Source: Armatimonadota bacterium
Lineage (GTDB): Bacteria > Cloacimonadota > Cloacimonadia > Cloacimonadales > TCS61
Assembly (NCBI GenBank): GCA_030612605.1
Contig: JAUWNO010000002.1
Span: forward strand, 1-23,467
Length of the DNA: 23,467 nt
Direction: 5' to 3'
The notes under the pieces are model-generated. The model searched no databases. It had not been told where the DNA came from and worked only from the letters and a program-made list of their open reading frames with translations. Made by a program: the position numbers and the translations under genes. The first letter of the stretch is position 1. Every line of letters starts with the position of its first letter. Of the stretch, positions 14,415-22,140 are shown one piece after another.

Positions 14415-16430
14415 TTAGAATTGAACCTTTAAAAAGGCTGTTTTTACATCATTTAATATTCCACCAATCTTGATGTCATTATTTGCTCTTATGAATTTTA
14501 TGGCGTTTTCCAAACTATCTCTACTGGAACTTTGGAATCGAGCCACAAATGTCAGTAAATCTGCATAAGATGAAATTGTTGAAAAAATCTGTAAATTATA
14601 ATGAACTTCAAATAATTCCCAGATAATTACATTATAAGAAGATAACTGGAGAAGTAATCTTTTGATATCACTTTTATCTAATGCTTTTCGGAAGACTTCT
14701 TCATCACACAAAAAATAGCATTTATGTAAATTTTCAGTAATAATATTAACATTTCTTGCAGTTAAAGATTTCGTTTCATACAGTAGGTCATTAACCAGAT
14801 AATCTTCGATTTCTTCTTCAGCTTCCAGAATGGATTCGATCCAGAGAACTTTTTCCCCGCGAGAAGTAAATAACTCAATCATCTCCTTGATAAGAAAGCT
14901 TTTCCCTGTTTCCGGTTTGTCGCTACCGAACATTATGATTTTTGGACTTTTGTTAGGTATCTGATGGGATATCTGGCCAAATAAAATTTGAATTTGAGAG
15001 TTAAAATAGAGTTCGGAAACAGCATCTTTATTCGGAATCTCACCCAAATATTTTATCTTAAGAACTTCTGTAAAATCATAATCTGATTTCATGGAATAAT
15101 CCAATAATTCTCTTAGAACGAAAAATATAAGTAATCCTAAGAATGTGAAAGAGCCGGTAGTCATTGCAATTACTCTTCGATTTGCTCCCCCAGGAAATTT
15201 GGGAGGTAAAGCCCATTCAAGAATATCAAAATCGCTTACATTCGATTCGATGGCAACTTTGATATCCATTATCCTTCTTTCTGTTAATTCGAGACGATTT
15301 CTTAGAAGTTCTTCCCTCCTTTGAAGCTGAAAGTAATCTTTATCCATTGCTGAAAGAGATTCCAGGCTTTCGTTTATTTTTGCAATTTGCTGCTGATATT
15401 CCACCATTTTCTTGGCAGAAGCAGATAATTCATATTCACAATCTATCCGTAATATTATCAATTGTTTCCTGTAAGGATCTTCACCATAAGTAATGTGATC
15501 CGGTACAAATTTATCCTCTTCTTTTACTCTTGCCAGCTCATCTTCTAAAAATTCGATTTCCCTCATTAGTTTCAGAACTTTCGGATTTTCATCTGTATAT
15601 TGTTCTTTTAAGAGTTTTAATTCGTCCATTTTTGTTTTTATCAAAGACTCTTTTGTGTTAGAAATACTCCATGAAATGGGTATGATATCATCTGATAACT
15701 CCTCCAACTGGGAATCGATATCTCCAATTTTCGATTTCAAAGAAGTCATAATAGATTCTGTATCCAGGACTTTTGCCTCAATAGCTCTTAACAAACCATT
15801 TTTGCGTGAAGTTTCTTCATCAATGGAAATCACATTATAATTTTTTAAAAAATCTGAAATCTGATCCTGACTTTGTCTGTGTTCTTCCAAAAGAATATCT
15901 CTTTGATTAAGATAATAATCATAGATTTCTATTGTTGCGGAATTCAGGATTTTATTATAATTTTTTATAAAAATGACAGCAGTAGCATTTGCAATATCTA
16001 CAGCTAACTGCCTATCATAATTAATTGAAGCAATATTTAGTATGTTGGTCCTTGTCCCTCTTTGAACAATCAGAGTTCCAAAAACTTCCTCAGGAGTCAT
16101 ATTTAATTTGAGGCTATCTATCACTGCTTCGAGGTTTACCCGCATTGTAACAGAATTTAAAACTGTACTTAAATTCAAATCCTGATAAAGGTAAGGAACA
16201 TCGGATTTTGTAGCTATATTTTTCTCAAAACGAATTAATGTACAAGATGCTCTAAACTTTCCTTTAAGAGATACTTTAGCCCATACTGCTACTACTAAAG
16301 TTACAATAAATGAGATAACAAAAACCAATGTAATTTTTCTTCTGATAGTTAAGAACAGAACTCTTCTATCGAATTTTAGAAATTCTACACCTAAACCTGG
16401 TTCTTCGACTATAAATTGTTCATTTTCCAT
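14415..16430 (-). CDS. Wzc/Wzz-like polysaccharide co-polymerase with a degenerate tyrosine-kinase domain
   Basis: Protein of 671 residues. A Wzz domain spans the first membrane segment (about 33-52) and the periplasmic N-lobe; long coiled coils follow (170-400), with a proline-rich turn WALPPKFPGGANRR (406-419) before the second membrane segment (about 420-440). The cytosolic C-terminal part has a Walker A, GSDKPETGKS (502-511), at the position used by bacterial tyrosine kinases. However, Walker A' (normally LIDxD) reads VLWIES (528-533), Walker B (normally IIDTPP) reads VIIWELFEV (601-609), and there is no tyrosine cluster in the tail, which ends KTAFLKVQF. It may bind nucleotide but is unlikely to autophosphorylate. 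It would set chain length and couple Wzy to the Wza-like pore. The start overlaps the hydrolase gene by 11 bases. Confidence 0.88.
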   Translation of the reverse strand: MENEQFIVEEPGLGVEFLKFDRRVLFLTIRRKITLVFVISFIVTLVVAVWAKVSLKGKFRASCTLIRFEKNIATKSDVPYLYQDLNLSTVLNSVTMRVNLEAVIDSLKLNMTPEEVFGTLIVQRGTRTNILNIASINYDRQLAVDIANATAVIFIKNYNKILNSATIEIYDYYLNQRDILLEEHRQSQDQISDFLKNYNVISIDEETSRKNGLLRAIEAKVLDTESIMTSLKSKIGDIDSQLEELSDDIIPISWSISNTKESLIKTKMDELKLLKEQYTDENPKVLKLMREIEFLEDELARVKEEDKFVPDHITYGEDPYRKQLIILRIDCEYELSASAKKMVEYQQQIAKINESLESLSAMDKDYFQLQRREELLRNRLELTERRIMDIKVAIESNVSDFDILEWALPPKFPGGANRRVIAMTTGSFTFLGLLIFFVLRELLDYSMKSDYDFTEVLKIKYLGEIPNKDAVSELYFNSQIQILFGQISHQIPNKSPKIIMFGSDKPETGKSFLIKEMIELFTSRGEKVLWIESILEAEEEIEDYLVNDLLYETKSLTARNVNIITENLHKCYFLCDEEVFRKALDKSDIKRLLLQLSSYNVIIWELFEVHYNLQIFSTISSYADLLTFVARFQSSSRDSLENAIKFIRANNDIKIGGILNDVKTAFLKVQF

Positions 16431-17568
16431 AAGTCAGCTCATTCTCCATTGTTTTACGAATATCAGTAATTGAATTGATATTTTTCGGAATCTTCTTATT
16501 GCTGCCAATAAAAGCAAATGAATTTTCATCTTTTGGATGATAACCATGCATCCCGGGCAACGCTTTCAATCCCATAAAGCTTGGTACGATTAAAATCCCC
16601 GGTTTCATTAGAAAGAATAAGTCACCAAACTTATGATCGGAAAAATATACATGCATCTTTTTCAGTTCTTCATCAGGAATAATATAACCTTGTTCGATTT
16701 TTTTTAGTTCCTTTTCAATTATTTTTCGTGCTCCTTCTTTTAAGAACCAGAAGCGAGCCATCGTAGAATCATACATTGCCACATAATCTTTACCAAATTT
16801 TAGATCAGTATTTTCGATCTTGGATATAATTTCAACAGTTCCGGAAACATCTGTCATTCCATGATCAGAAAAAACATAAAAGCTGACATCATCATAAAAC
16901 TGGTTTGCAGTTTTCAGAACTTCGGATATTTCATTTTCTAATGAACGAATTTTCTCTTCAACTTTTGGGTTTCTGGTTCCAAAAGCATGCATTACTCCAT
17001 CAAGTTTTGGTAAGTACAAATAAAGAAATTCGATATTAGCTTCTTTGATTTTTTGTTTAGCGATTTCCAGGTTCTTTTCTTCTGGCAATCTCCAATTAGA
17101 GCAAAAATAGGGTATTTTATTTTCAACACAATAATCAAAAATCGTATCTGTTTTCAAAATTCCTTCAGGCACAAAATAATCCCTCTTTTCCAAATAATCA
17201 AAGTATTTAATATGTTTAAAAGGCATACTGTAAATTTCAAAATATCCGGTATAACCATAAAACTTCACTAGTATCTTACTTATCCAATGTCTCACTCTTC
17301 CTCGATCAAAGATAGAACGTGGCAAAAAAGATAAATATTGCAATAGTTTGAAAGGAGATGTTTCCGGAGAATAATAAAAGCTGGACCAATGAGTATGTTC
17401 GTCCGGGTATCTTCCGGTTAAGATAGATGGATCTGCAGCAGAAGAAAATCCAAATGTGGTTCTCAATTTCCTGGAATCGATGATAATGTTCTCAAGAAAT
17501 CCATAATGCTGATAAATTTTCCAACCAAAAGCATCAATAAATGTATACAAAGCAAGTTTTTTACTCAT
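16420..17568 (-). CDS. Alkaline-phosphatase-superfamily phosphodiesterase/phosphotransferase
   Basis: Protein of 382 residues without signal peptide or membrane segment. The two-metal site can be traced: D12 (FIDAFGW), a nucleophile Ser at 42/43 in FGFSSAADPSILTGRYP, D190 and H194 (LPKLDGVMHAFGT), D235-H236 (SDHGM), and a late His in LPGMHGYHP. This is the pattern of type I phosphodiesterase/nucleotide pyrophosphatase proteins, so it looks active. A cytosolic site would suggest action on a nucleotide-sugar or sugar-phosphate rather than on the finished polymer. The start overlaps the GT4 stop by ATGA, and its end overlaps the Wzc-like gene, tying it tightly to export. The substrate is unknown. 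Confidence 0.8.
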   Translation of the reverse strand: MSKKLALYTFIDAFGWKIYQHYGFLENIIIDSRKLRTTFGFSSAADPSILTGRYPDEHTHWSSFYYSPETSPFKLLQYLSFLPRSIFDRGRVRHWISKILVKFYGYTGYFEIYSMPFKHIKYFDYLEKRDYFVPEGILKTDTIFDYCVENKIPYFCSNWRLPEEKNLEIAKQKIKEANIEFLYLYLPKLDGVMHAFGTRNPKVEEKIRSLENEISEVLKTANQFYDDVSFYVFSDHGMTDVSGTVEIISKIENTDLKFGKDYVAMYDSTMARFWFLKEGARKIIEKELKKIEQGYIIPDEELKKMHVYFSDHKFGDLFFLMKPGILIVPSFMGLKALPGMHGYHPKDENSFAFIGSNKKIPKNINSITDIRKTMENELTYGK

Positions 17569-18593
17569 ACTGAATAATCCAATTTCAAGTTTTTTAAAAT
17601 AAATCCTTTCTTTAATATTTTCTTTTTATATGTGTTAAAACCTACTCCACACCTTAATCCCATTTTGTGAACAAACACTTTTTTCCAATCATCTTTGAAT
17701 TTTCTGTTTATCATCTCCTTATCATATATTTCCTGAACCAGATTAAAGAATTTTTCACGATGTTCTATCATCTTTTTAATTGTTTCTCTTCTAATATACT
17801 CAGGATTAATGTCTTTCTTGATCATCTCTTCAACACCCTTTGCAACTGATTCCGAATTATCTTTAACAATTTTCACAAATTCCGTATCAAATAATGCATC
17901 TCGACCACCGACACTTATTGTGGAAACTATCGGAATCCCGGAAAGCAGATATTCTGCACTGACAAACATGGCTCCTTCAATTGCAGACAAACACAATCCT
18001 ACTTTCGCCTGATTCATGTATTGGGAAACTCTGAATGAAAACACTTTTTCTATCCATTTTGCATCCGGCAGAATCTTCATAATATGCTGATAATGTTCTT
18101 CTTCGTTTTGAGTGAATGAACCGATCAACAAAAGATTTTTAACTTTTACTGCCAGTTCATGCCGTTTAAAAGGTGTTATACGAGCCAGATATATTGCGTC
18201 ATATTTCTTCTCGATTCTTGATTTTATTTTGTACCTTTTCTCATCAATAAAAGCATTTTGGTTGCAAAATATACTTGTTAGGTTATTTTCCAGAAAAAAC
18301 TCATTCTCTTCGATTGAATTACTAAGAAATATATATTTTGTTTTAGGATAAATATTTCTGAAAATTGCGATTTCTTTTTGAATCTTATCAACATCTCTTT
18401 TATCTTTATACCACCCAGATTGGAACAAAAAATATACATTTCTATTATGAGGAATTGTTTTAAAAATTTCGCTCTGATTTCTCAAAAAATCAAACCAATA
18501 AGTTATGAGTATAATCGGTTTATGACTGATGACATAACATTCCAGCGATTTCTTTTTTAACATACTTTTTAAAAAATTTATGATGCTCCTCAT
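17565..18593 (-). CDS. GT-B glycosyltransferase, GT4-like
   Basis: Protein of 342 residues from the ATG at 18593. The C-terminal half shows the GT4 pattern: KYDAIYLARITPFKRHELA, KNLLLIGSFTQ, VSQYMNQAKVGLCLSAIEGA, then MFVSAEYLLSGIPIVST and SVGGRDALFD, with the acidic residues of the E-x7-E site approximately kept (Glu of IEGA and Glu of SAEYL). The N-terminal half is short and divergent. It would add a sugar to the lipid-linked unit in the cytosol. An upstream GTG at 18605 is in frame, but only the ATG has a purine-rich GGAAGGA in front of it. Its stop overlaps the next start by ATGA. Confidence 0.78.
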   Translation of the reverse strand: MRSIINFLKSMLKKKSLECYVISHKPIILITYWFDFLRNQSEIFKTIPHNRNVYFLFQSGWYKDKRDVDKIQKEIAIFRNIYPKTKYIFLSNSIEENEFFLENNLTSIFCNQNAFIDEKRYKIKSRIEKKYDAIYLARITPFKRHELAVKVKNLLLIGSFTQNEEEHYQHIMKILPDAKWIEKVFSFRVSQYMNQAKVGLCLSAIEGAMFVSAEYLLSGIPIVSTISVGGRDALFDTEFVKIVKDNSESVAKGVEEMIKKDINPEYIRRETIKKMIEHREKFFNLVQEIYDKEMINRKFKDDWKKVFVHKMGLRCGVGFNTYKKKILKKGFILKNLKLDYSV

Positions 18594-18596
18594 TAA

Positions 18597-18603
18597 TCCT
18601 TCC
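18597..18603 (-). promoter_or_regulatory. Ribosome binding site favouring ATG 18593 over GTG 18605
   Basis: GGAAGGA on the minus strand lies three bases before the ATG at 18593, a short spacing but the only Shine-Dalgarno-like sequence here; the GTG at 18605 has none before it. Confidence 0.45.
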
Positions 18604-18624
18604 ACAAATTATATAAAAGAAAAA

Positions 18625-20067
18625 TTACTCTTCGATAAAACGTGATTCATCCTCCACGATTCTGCTCCAGACAGAGAAAAAGCGATTGAAAAGAGCTCTG
18701 AAAAAAATCTTCAAATCTAATTTCAGGGAGTAATTGTTGCAGTAATAAAGCTCATTAATGTCAATTTCGAATTCAGAAGGTTTTGACGAAACCATAGCAG
18801 AATAATCGAAAACACCTGGTTGATAAGAAGGGAGTTTATTTAAGTGCATTAATGCACCGGAGGATTGAGGAAGAATACGATTTCCAACTAAAAATATATC
18901 TTTTTTCAGAACATTTTTATAAAGAGGATATTTATTGAGAGAAAGACGAAAAAATAAAGTGGAAAGAAAATTTGGCGTCATAACTCTCCAATAATACAAT
19001 TTTTTAGAATCTCCATTAAGAGTCAGATAGCAAAGCCGCCTGCTTCTTCGCAAATGTCCCAACCCTCGTATTCCCAGGAAAAACAGATAAGGAATTGCCC
19101 CAATAATCATGAGAAAAAGAGCAATAACGGAATGAACAAACCGTCGGAAAGATTTCATCATAATATTTTTCTGGATATCGGAAACAAGAAAATCATCGAC
19201 AATCTGGGTGAATTCTCCCGTGAAAGGATCGATTACTTTTCTCTTATGAATGATTTTATCTATAATCTCCAGATCGCTTCCAATGTAACATAAATCATAA
19301 ATTATGCTTTTTACAATTGTAGTAGAGAAATCAACAATCACATTATTCCCGATAATCGTATCCGGACCAATTTTACATCCTGACTTTATCTGCACATTAT
19401 CACCCAACATCAATGGTTTTTCAGTCTCAACAGATTTGGGATAAACAACATTTTTACCGAGAAAAACACCATTTTCATTGCTGTAACCCGGTAGAACAAA
19501 ATCACTTTGATGATCACGGATCAAATTGATACTCAAAGCATAATAAGCTTGAATATTATTAATTGGAGTGAAGAAAAATCCGGGTTTATTAAATTCAGGA
19601 ATTTTATCCAGATCAATTTTGAATTTGTTTGTTTCCTTTTTTAAAAAATAAATTGCTGAATCTTCTTTTGTAATTTTTCGATCCGAATTAATCTTTGCTA
19701 GAAACGGATAGGTTTTCTTGTCTTTTTGGTAATGAAGAAAGTCGTATCCAAAAATAATGAGAAGGTCTGAATCTTTACAGAAGCTGGAATTCTTAAGGAA
19801 AATCTTATTCAGGCTATCATCTGGTTTCACCAATCCGTAAGAAAGATTTATTCCCCACTGAGTTCCATCACCAAAATAACTTTCCAAATCAGTATTGGAA
19901 TGATTTATGATAACTCTGGTTTCTGAGATTCCAACAAGAGTGCAGAAATCAATGTAATATTCCAGAAGTGGTTTATTCAGAATTCGGAGAAAATAGGGCT
20001 GTACATCAGAGAAATATTCTTTTAACCAATGTGTTTGCTCCGGCAAACAATAAATAAGGCATTTCAT
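18625..20067 (-). CDS. Fusion of degenerate sugar nucleotidyltransferase, hexapeptide repeat and degenerate phosphoglycosyl transferase (probable pseudoenzyme)
   Basis: Protein of 480 residues in three parts. Residues 1-190 follow the sugar-1-phosphate nucleotidyltransferase layout (LRILNKPLLEYYIDFCTLVG, TRVIINH, DLLIIFGYDF), but the glycine-rich GxGTRL nucleotide loop is missing (start reads CLIYCLPEQTHWL) and the metal-binding GD is GY. Residues about 215-270 are left-handed beta-helix hexapeptides (CKIGPDTIIGNNVIVDFSTT). Residues 305-465 follow a bacterial sugar transferase domain: KSFRRFVHSVIALFLMIIGA membrane helix, KKLYYWRVM (family KFRSM), NVLKKDIFLVGNR (family NVLKGDMSLVGPR), YQPGVFDYS, DINELYYCNNYSLKLDLKIF. 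The catalytic Asp-Glu of SLDELP is replaced by Asn378-Lys379 (SLNKYP). Both enzyme units look inactive, so a scaffold or regulator role is suggested. AGG precedes the ATG by eight bases. Confidence 0.8.
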   Translation of the reverse strand: MKCLIYCLPEQTHWLKEYFSDVQPYFLRILNKPLLEYYIDFCTLVGISETRVIINHSNTDLESYFGDGTQWGINLSYGLVKPDDSLNKIFLKNSSFCKDSDLLIIFGYDFLHYQKDKKTYPFLAKINSDRKITKEDSAIYFLKKETNKFKIDLDKIPEFNKPGFFFTPINNIQAYYALSINLIRDHQSDFVLPGYSNENGVFLGKNVVYPKSVETEKPLMLGDNVQIKSGCKIGPDTIIGNNVIVDFSTTIVKSIIYDLCYIGSDLEIIDKIIHKRKVIDPFTGEFTQIVDDFLVSDIQKNIMMKSFRRFVHSVIALFLMIIGAIPYLFFLGIRGLGHLRRSRRLCYLTLNGDSKKLYYWRVMTPNFLSTLFFRLSLNKYPLYKNVLKKDIFLVGNRILPQSSGALMHLNKLPSYQPGVFDYSAMVSSKPSEFEIDINELYYCNNYSLKLDLKIFFRALFNRFFSVWSRIVEDESRFIEE

Positions 20068-20082
20068 AATACCAACCTTATC

Positions 20083-20427
20083 TTAATTTTGGATTTCTTT
20101 GATAGCGATTAATGCGGCCTCTACATCATCGAAAACCTCAAAAACTTTGTGAGCTCTGGTAATATTAAATACCATTCGCGGTTTGGGTTGAAGATTTGCA
20201 ATATAAACATCTCCGTTCAATTCAGAAGAGTGTTTCAATGAACTGATTATTGCTCCCAGTCCGGTACTATCAATGAATTCCAGTTCCGAAAAATCCATTA
20301 TAAAGAAAATTACTTCTTCCAAATAAGATTGAAATTTCTCTTTCAGTTCTCTCGCATTGGCTGCATCTAAGCGTCCGATAATCTTGATGATTCCCGTTTT
20401 TCCATCTTTTTTGAACTCAATTGTCAT
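20083..20427 (-). CDS. STAS-domain protein (anti-sigma-factor-antagonist-like)
   Basis: Protein of 114 residues that is a single STAS domain: IIKIIGRLDAANARELKEKF, FFIMDFSELEFIDSTGLGAI (the DSTG with Ser54, the usual phosphorylation site), then a C-terminal helix (FEVFDDVEAALIAI). In SpoIIAA-type switches a serine kinase phosphorylates this Ser, and a phosphatase removes the phosphate, controlling partner binding. No such kinase or phosphatase lies in the window. A strong AGGAGG precedes the ATG by five bases. It sits between the active and the degenerate phosphoglycosyl transferases, which suggests control of glycan initiation rather than of a sigma factor, but this is inference. Confidence 0.9.
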   Translation of the reverse strand: MTIEFKKDGKTGIIKIIGRLDAANARELKEKFQSYLEEVIFFIMDFSELEFIDSTGLGAIISSLKHSSELNGDVYIANLQPKPRMVFNITRAHKVFEVFDDVEAALIAIKEIQN

Positions 20428-20469
20428 CTTTTCCTCCTATTTTTTTTAAATTTATTATTTTGAAAAAAT

Positions 20470-21189
20470 TTAATAAGCTCCTTTTCCTGTGATAACGGCA
20501 GGTATTGTCTTTAACAAAATAATTATATCTTTAAAGACACTTTGGCTGCCAATATATTGCTTGTCCAATTCTACCTGTTCTCTGAAAGGGATATCGCTTC
20601 TGCCGCTTATTTGCCAGATTCCGGTTATACCGGGAATTGTGTGCAATCTTTTACGATCTTCAAGTGTGTATTCATTAACTTCTCGCGGCAGTGGTGGTCG
20701 TGGACCTACAAGACTCATATCTCCTTTCAGAACATTAATAAGCTGAGGAAGCTCATCAATGCTGAAACGACGAAGAATACGACCCGCCTTTGTTATTCTC
20801 GGGTCTTGTTTCATCTTAAAAATCACGCCATCCTTAGATTCATTTTCATTTATAAGTTGATCTTTAAAATTTTCCGTTCCCACATACATTGAACGGAATT
20901 TGTAAAAATCAAAAGATTTACCATCTTTTCCAATTCGAACCTGACTGTAAAAGATTGGTCCGTAATTTTCAATTACAATCGCCAGGGCAGTAATTAAAAA
21001 AAGCGGTGAAAAAATTATCAGAAAACTCATTGAGAGAATTATATCTAAAAATCGTTTTAAAAAATAAGAAAATTTAACAATAAATTCCCATAACAAAACT
21101 TTCCGTCTGTATTTAATTTGTTTATGCTTCAGTTTTTTATCTGTGTATGTATGCATCATTTCTTTTCTTAACTCATGATCTACTGGCAT
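20470..21189 (-). CDS. Undecaprenyl-phosphate sugar-1-phosphate transferase (initiating, monotopic phosphoglycosyl transferase)
   Basis: Protein of 239 residues. A basic N-terminal region (about 1-40) leads to the re-entrant membrane helix, KRFLDIILSMSFLIIFSPLF, followed by QVRIGKDGKSFDFYKFRSM, the catalytic Asp145-Glu146 in FSIDELPQLINVLKGDMSLV and the GPRPPLPREV that follows, GITGIWQISGRS, and LDKQYI. It moves a sugar-1-phosphate from a UDP-sugar to undecaprenyl phosphate at the inner leaflet, starting the repeat unit. It lacks the N-terminal membrane/CoA-binding-like extension of WbaP/WcaJ, so it is a short PglC-like form. The ATG at 21189 has GGAG five bases upstream; the in-frame GTG at 21195 overlaps that site and is rejected. 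The gene follows a 280-base leader, so it may begin a transcript. Confidence 0.92.
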   Translation of the reverse strand: MPVDHELRKEMMHTYTDKKLKHKQIKYRRKVLLWEFIVKFSYFLKRFLDIILSMSFLIIFSPLFLITALAIVIENYGPIFYSQVRIGKDGKSFDFYKFRSMYVGTENFKDQLINENESKDGVIFKMKQDPRITKAGRILRRFSIDELPQLINVLKGDMSLVGPRPPLPREVNEYTLEDRKRLHTIPGITGIWQISGRSDIPFREQVELDKQYIGSQSVFKDIIILLKTIPAVITGKGAY

Positions 21190-21194
21190 AAACA

Positions 21195-21198
21195 CTCC
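21195..21198 (-). promoter_or_regulatory. Ribosome binding site fixing the phosphoglycosyl transferase start
   Basis: GGAG on the minus strand is five bases from ATG 21189, while the alternative GTG (21193-21195) overlaps the site itself. Confidence 0.65.
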
Positions 21199-21224
21199 AA
21201 ACTAAAGGCTCTTAAAGAGATTTC

Positions 21225-21252
21225 ATTATCATCAAACATCGATTAAAAACAA
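21225..21252 (-). promoter_or_regulatory. Candidate promoter for the phosphoglycosyl transferase/STAS genes
   Basis: TTGTTT (21247-21252) and GATAAT (21225-21230) on the minus strand are 16 bases apart and about 35 bases before the ATG at 21189. The -35 match is poor. Position downstream of a weak terminator supports a promoter somewhere in this gap. Confidence 0.3.
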
Positions 21253-21275
21253 TAATACAAAACTAATACTACCAC

Positions 21276-21335
21276 ATTTGGTTCATGTTTTGAAATACTA
21301 AAAAAATATTTAATTCTATAAAACGCGAACCAAAT
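21276..21335. repeat. 9-base inverted repeat in the leader
   Basis: ATTTGGTTC (21276-21284) and GAACCAAAT (21327-21335) are perfect inverse copies, 42 bases apart. They could be two half-operators or a long stem before the phosphoglycosyl transferase gene. Confidence 0.35.
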
Positions 21336-21341
21336 AATATA

Positions 21342-21366
21342 GAAAAAGCTGAATATTCCTTCGGCT
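21342..21366 (-). terminator. Weak intrinsic terminator candidate
   Basis: In the minus-strand transcript AGCCGAA (21366-21360) pairs with TTCAGCT (21353-21347) with one mismatch around GGAATA, directly followed by a run of Ts. It lies about 110 bases after the stop of the split membrane gene and could separate it from the phosphoglycosyl transferase transcript. The stem is short. Confidence 0.35.
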
Positions 21367-21476
21367 ACCATTGTTATATTGCAGTTTTATTTGTCAAAAA
21401 GTTTTTTTATCTTATGATTTACATCGAAATTAATCAATTTCAATTGTATTAGTTTGTGTATTATAAAATTTCTTTT

Positions 21477-22140
21477 TTACTCAATCGAACTTGGAAGCTT
21501 ATAACCGGGTAAATATGGAATAATAAGCCTTTTCTTAACATCAAATAAGTAATAATTATGTTTAGGATATGACGCAAGTAATTCTTTATTCCTACCTGGC
21601 AAGCTGCGTGCATAAATAATCGAGCCATCCAGATTCACATTATTAAGCTGGAATCCAGCCATATATGGGAAAATGCGCTTCTCTTCGGAATTACTTATCA
21701 AAACAAGAGCCGGTTTTTTTACAGATTGGGTAACAAGATTTTCAATGTTGTATAAAATTCCTCTTTGATGCCAAATTGAAAACCTTGATGGAAGAACACC
21801 TAATATCGAAATCAGCAAAGTTGTAATCCAAAAAATAAATATAAATTTTAAAAGAGAGAAAAGTTGTTATCCCAATTGGTTTATTCTTCATACTTCTTAT
21901 TTTACTGATTACAAAATCAAAGAAATGAGATAAAGATTTGTGATATTTTGTTCGGATTAATACGGACCCGATCAGAATAGTCGCAGGTAAAAGAATTAGA
22001 ATATCACGGAAATACATTATTCCCTTAAAATCAGTAGGTCTTATTGGAAGCAAGTATTCCCAAATCGAACGACCAATTAGCAATAAAAAACCAAGGATTA
22101 ACAAAAGCAATTGGTTGAGTGTGAATTTGTGAGTATTCAT
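21477..22140 (-). pseudogene. Membrane protein gene split by a one-base frameshift
   Basis: The frame starting at ATG 22140 (ATGA overlap with the GT4 stop) codes hydrophobic segments (LLLLILGFLLLIG, DILILLPATILIGSVLI) and runs to about 21850. Homologous-looking hydrophobic sequence then continues in another frame: KFIFIFWITTLLISILGVLP, open from 21866 and ending at 21477. The +1 switch can be placed at the minus-strand TTTTAAAA (21846-21853), where one base too many breaks the gene. The repaired product would be about 220 residues: two or three membrane segments and an outside domain with LDGSIIYARSLPGRNKELLA, resembling the C-terminal tail of GT39-type membrane glycosyltransferases. It may therefore be a truncated partner of such an enzyme. 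True decay and a homopolymer sequencing error cannot be told apart. Confidence 0.65.

Noticed and set aside
20446..20473. TTAAATTT/AAATTTAA inverted repeat between the phosphoglycosyl transferase and STAS genes as a terminator
   Set aside because: The stem is AT-only, overlaps the stop codon, and is followed by As rather than Ts in the transcript.
21362..21372. GGTAGC on the minus strand as an ops/JUMPstart element for RfaH-type antitermination
   Set aside because: Only the six-base core matches, the rest of the ops consensus is absent, and the position relative to a promoter is unknown.
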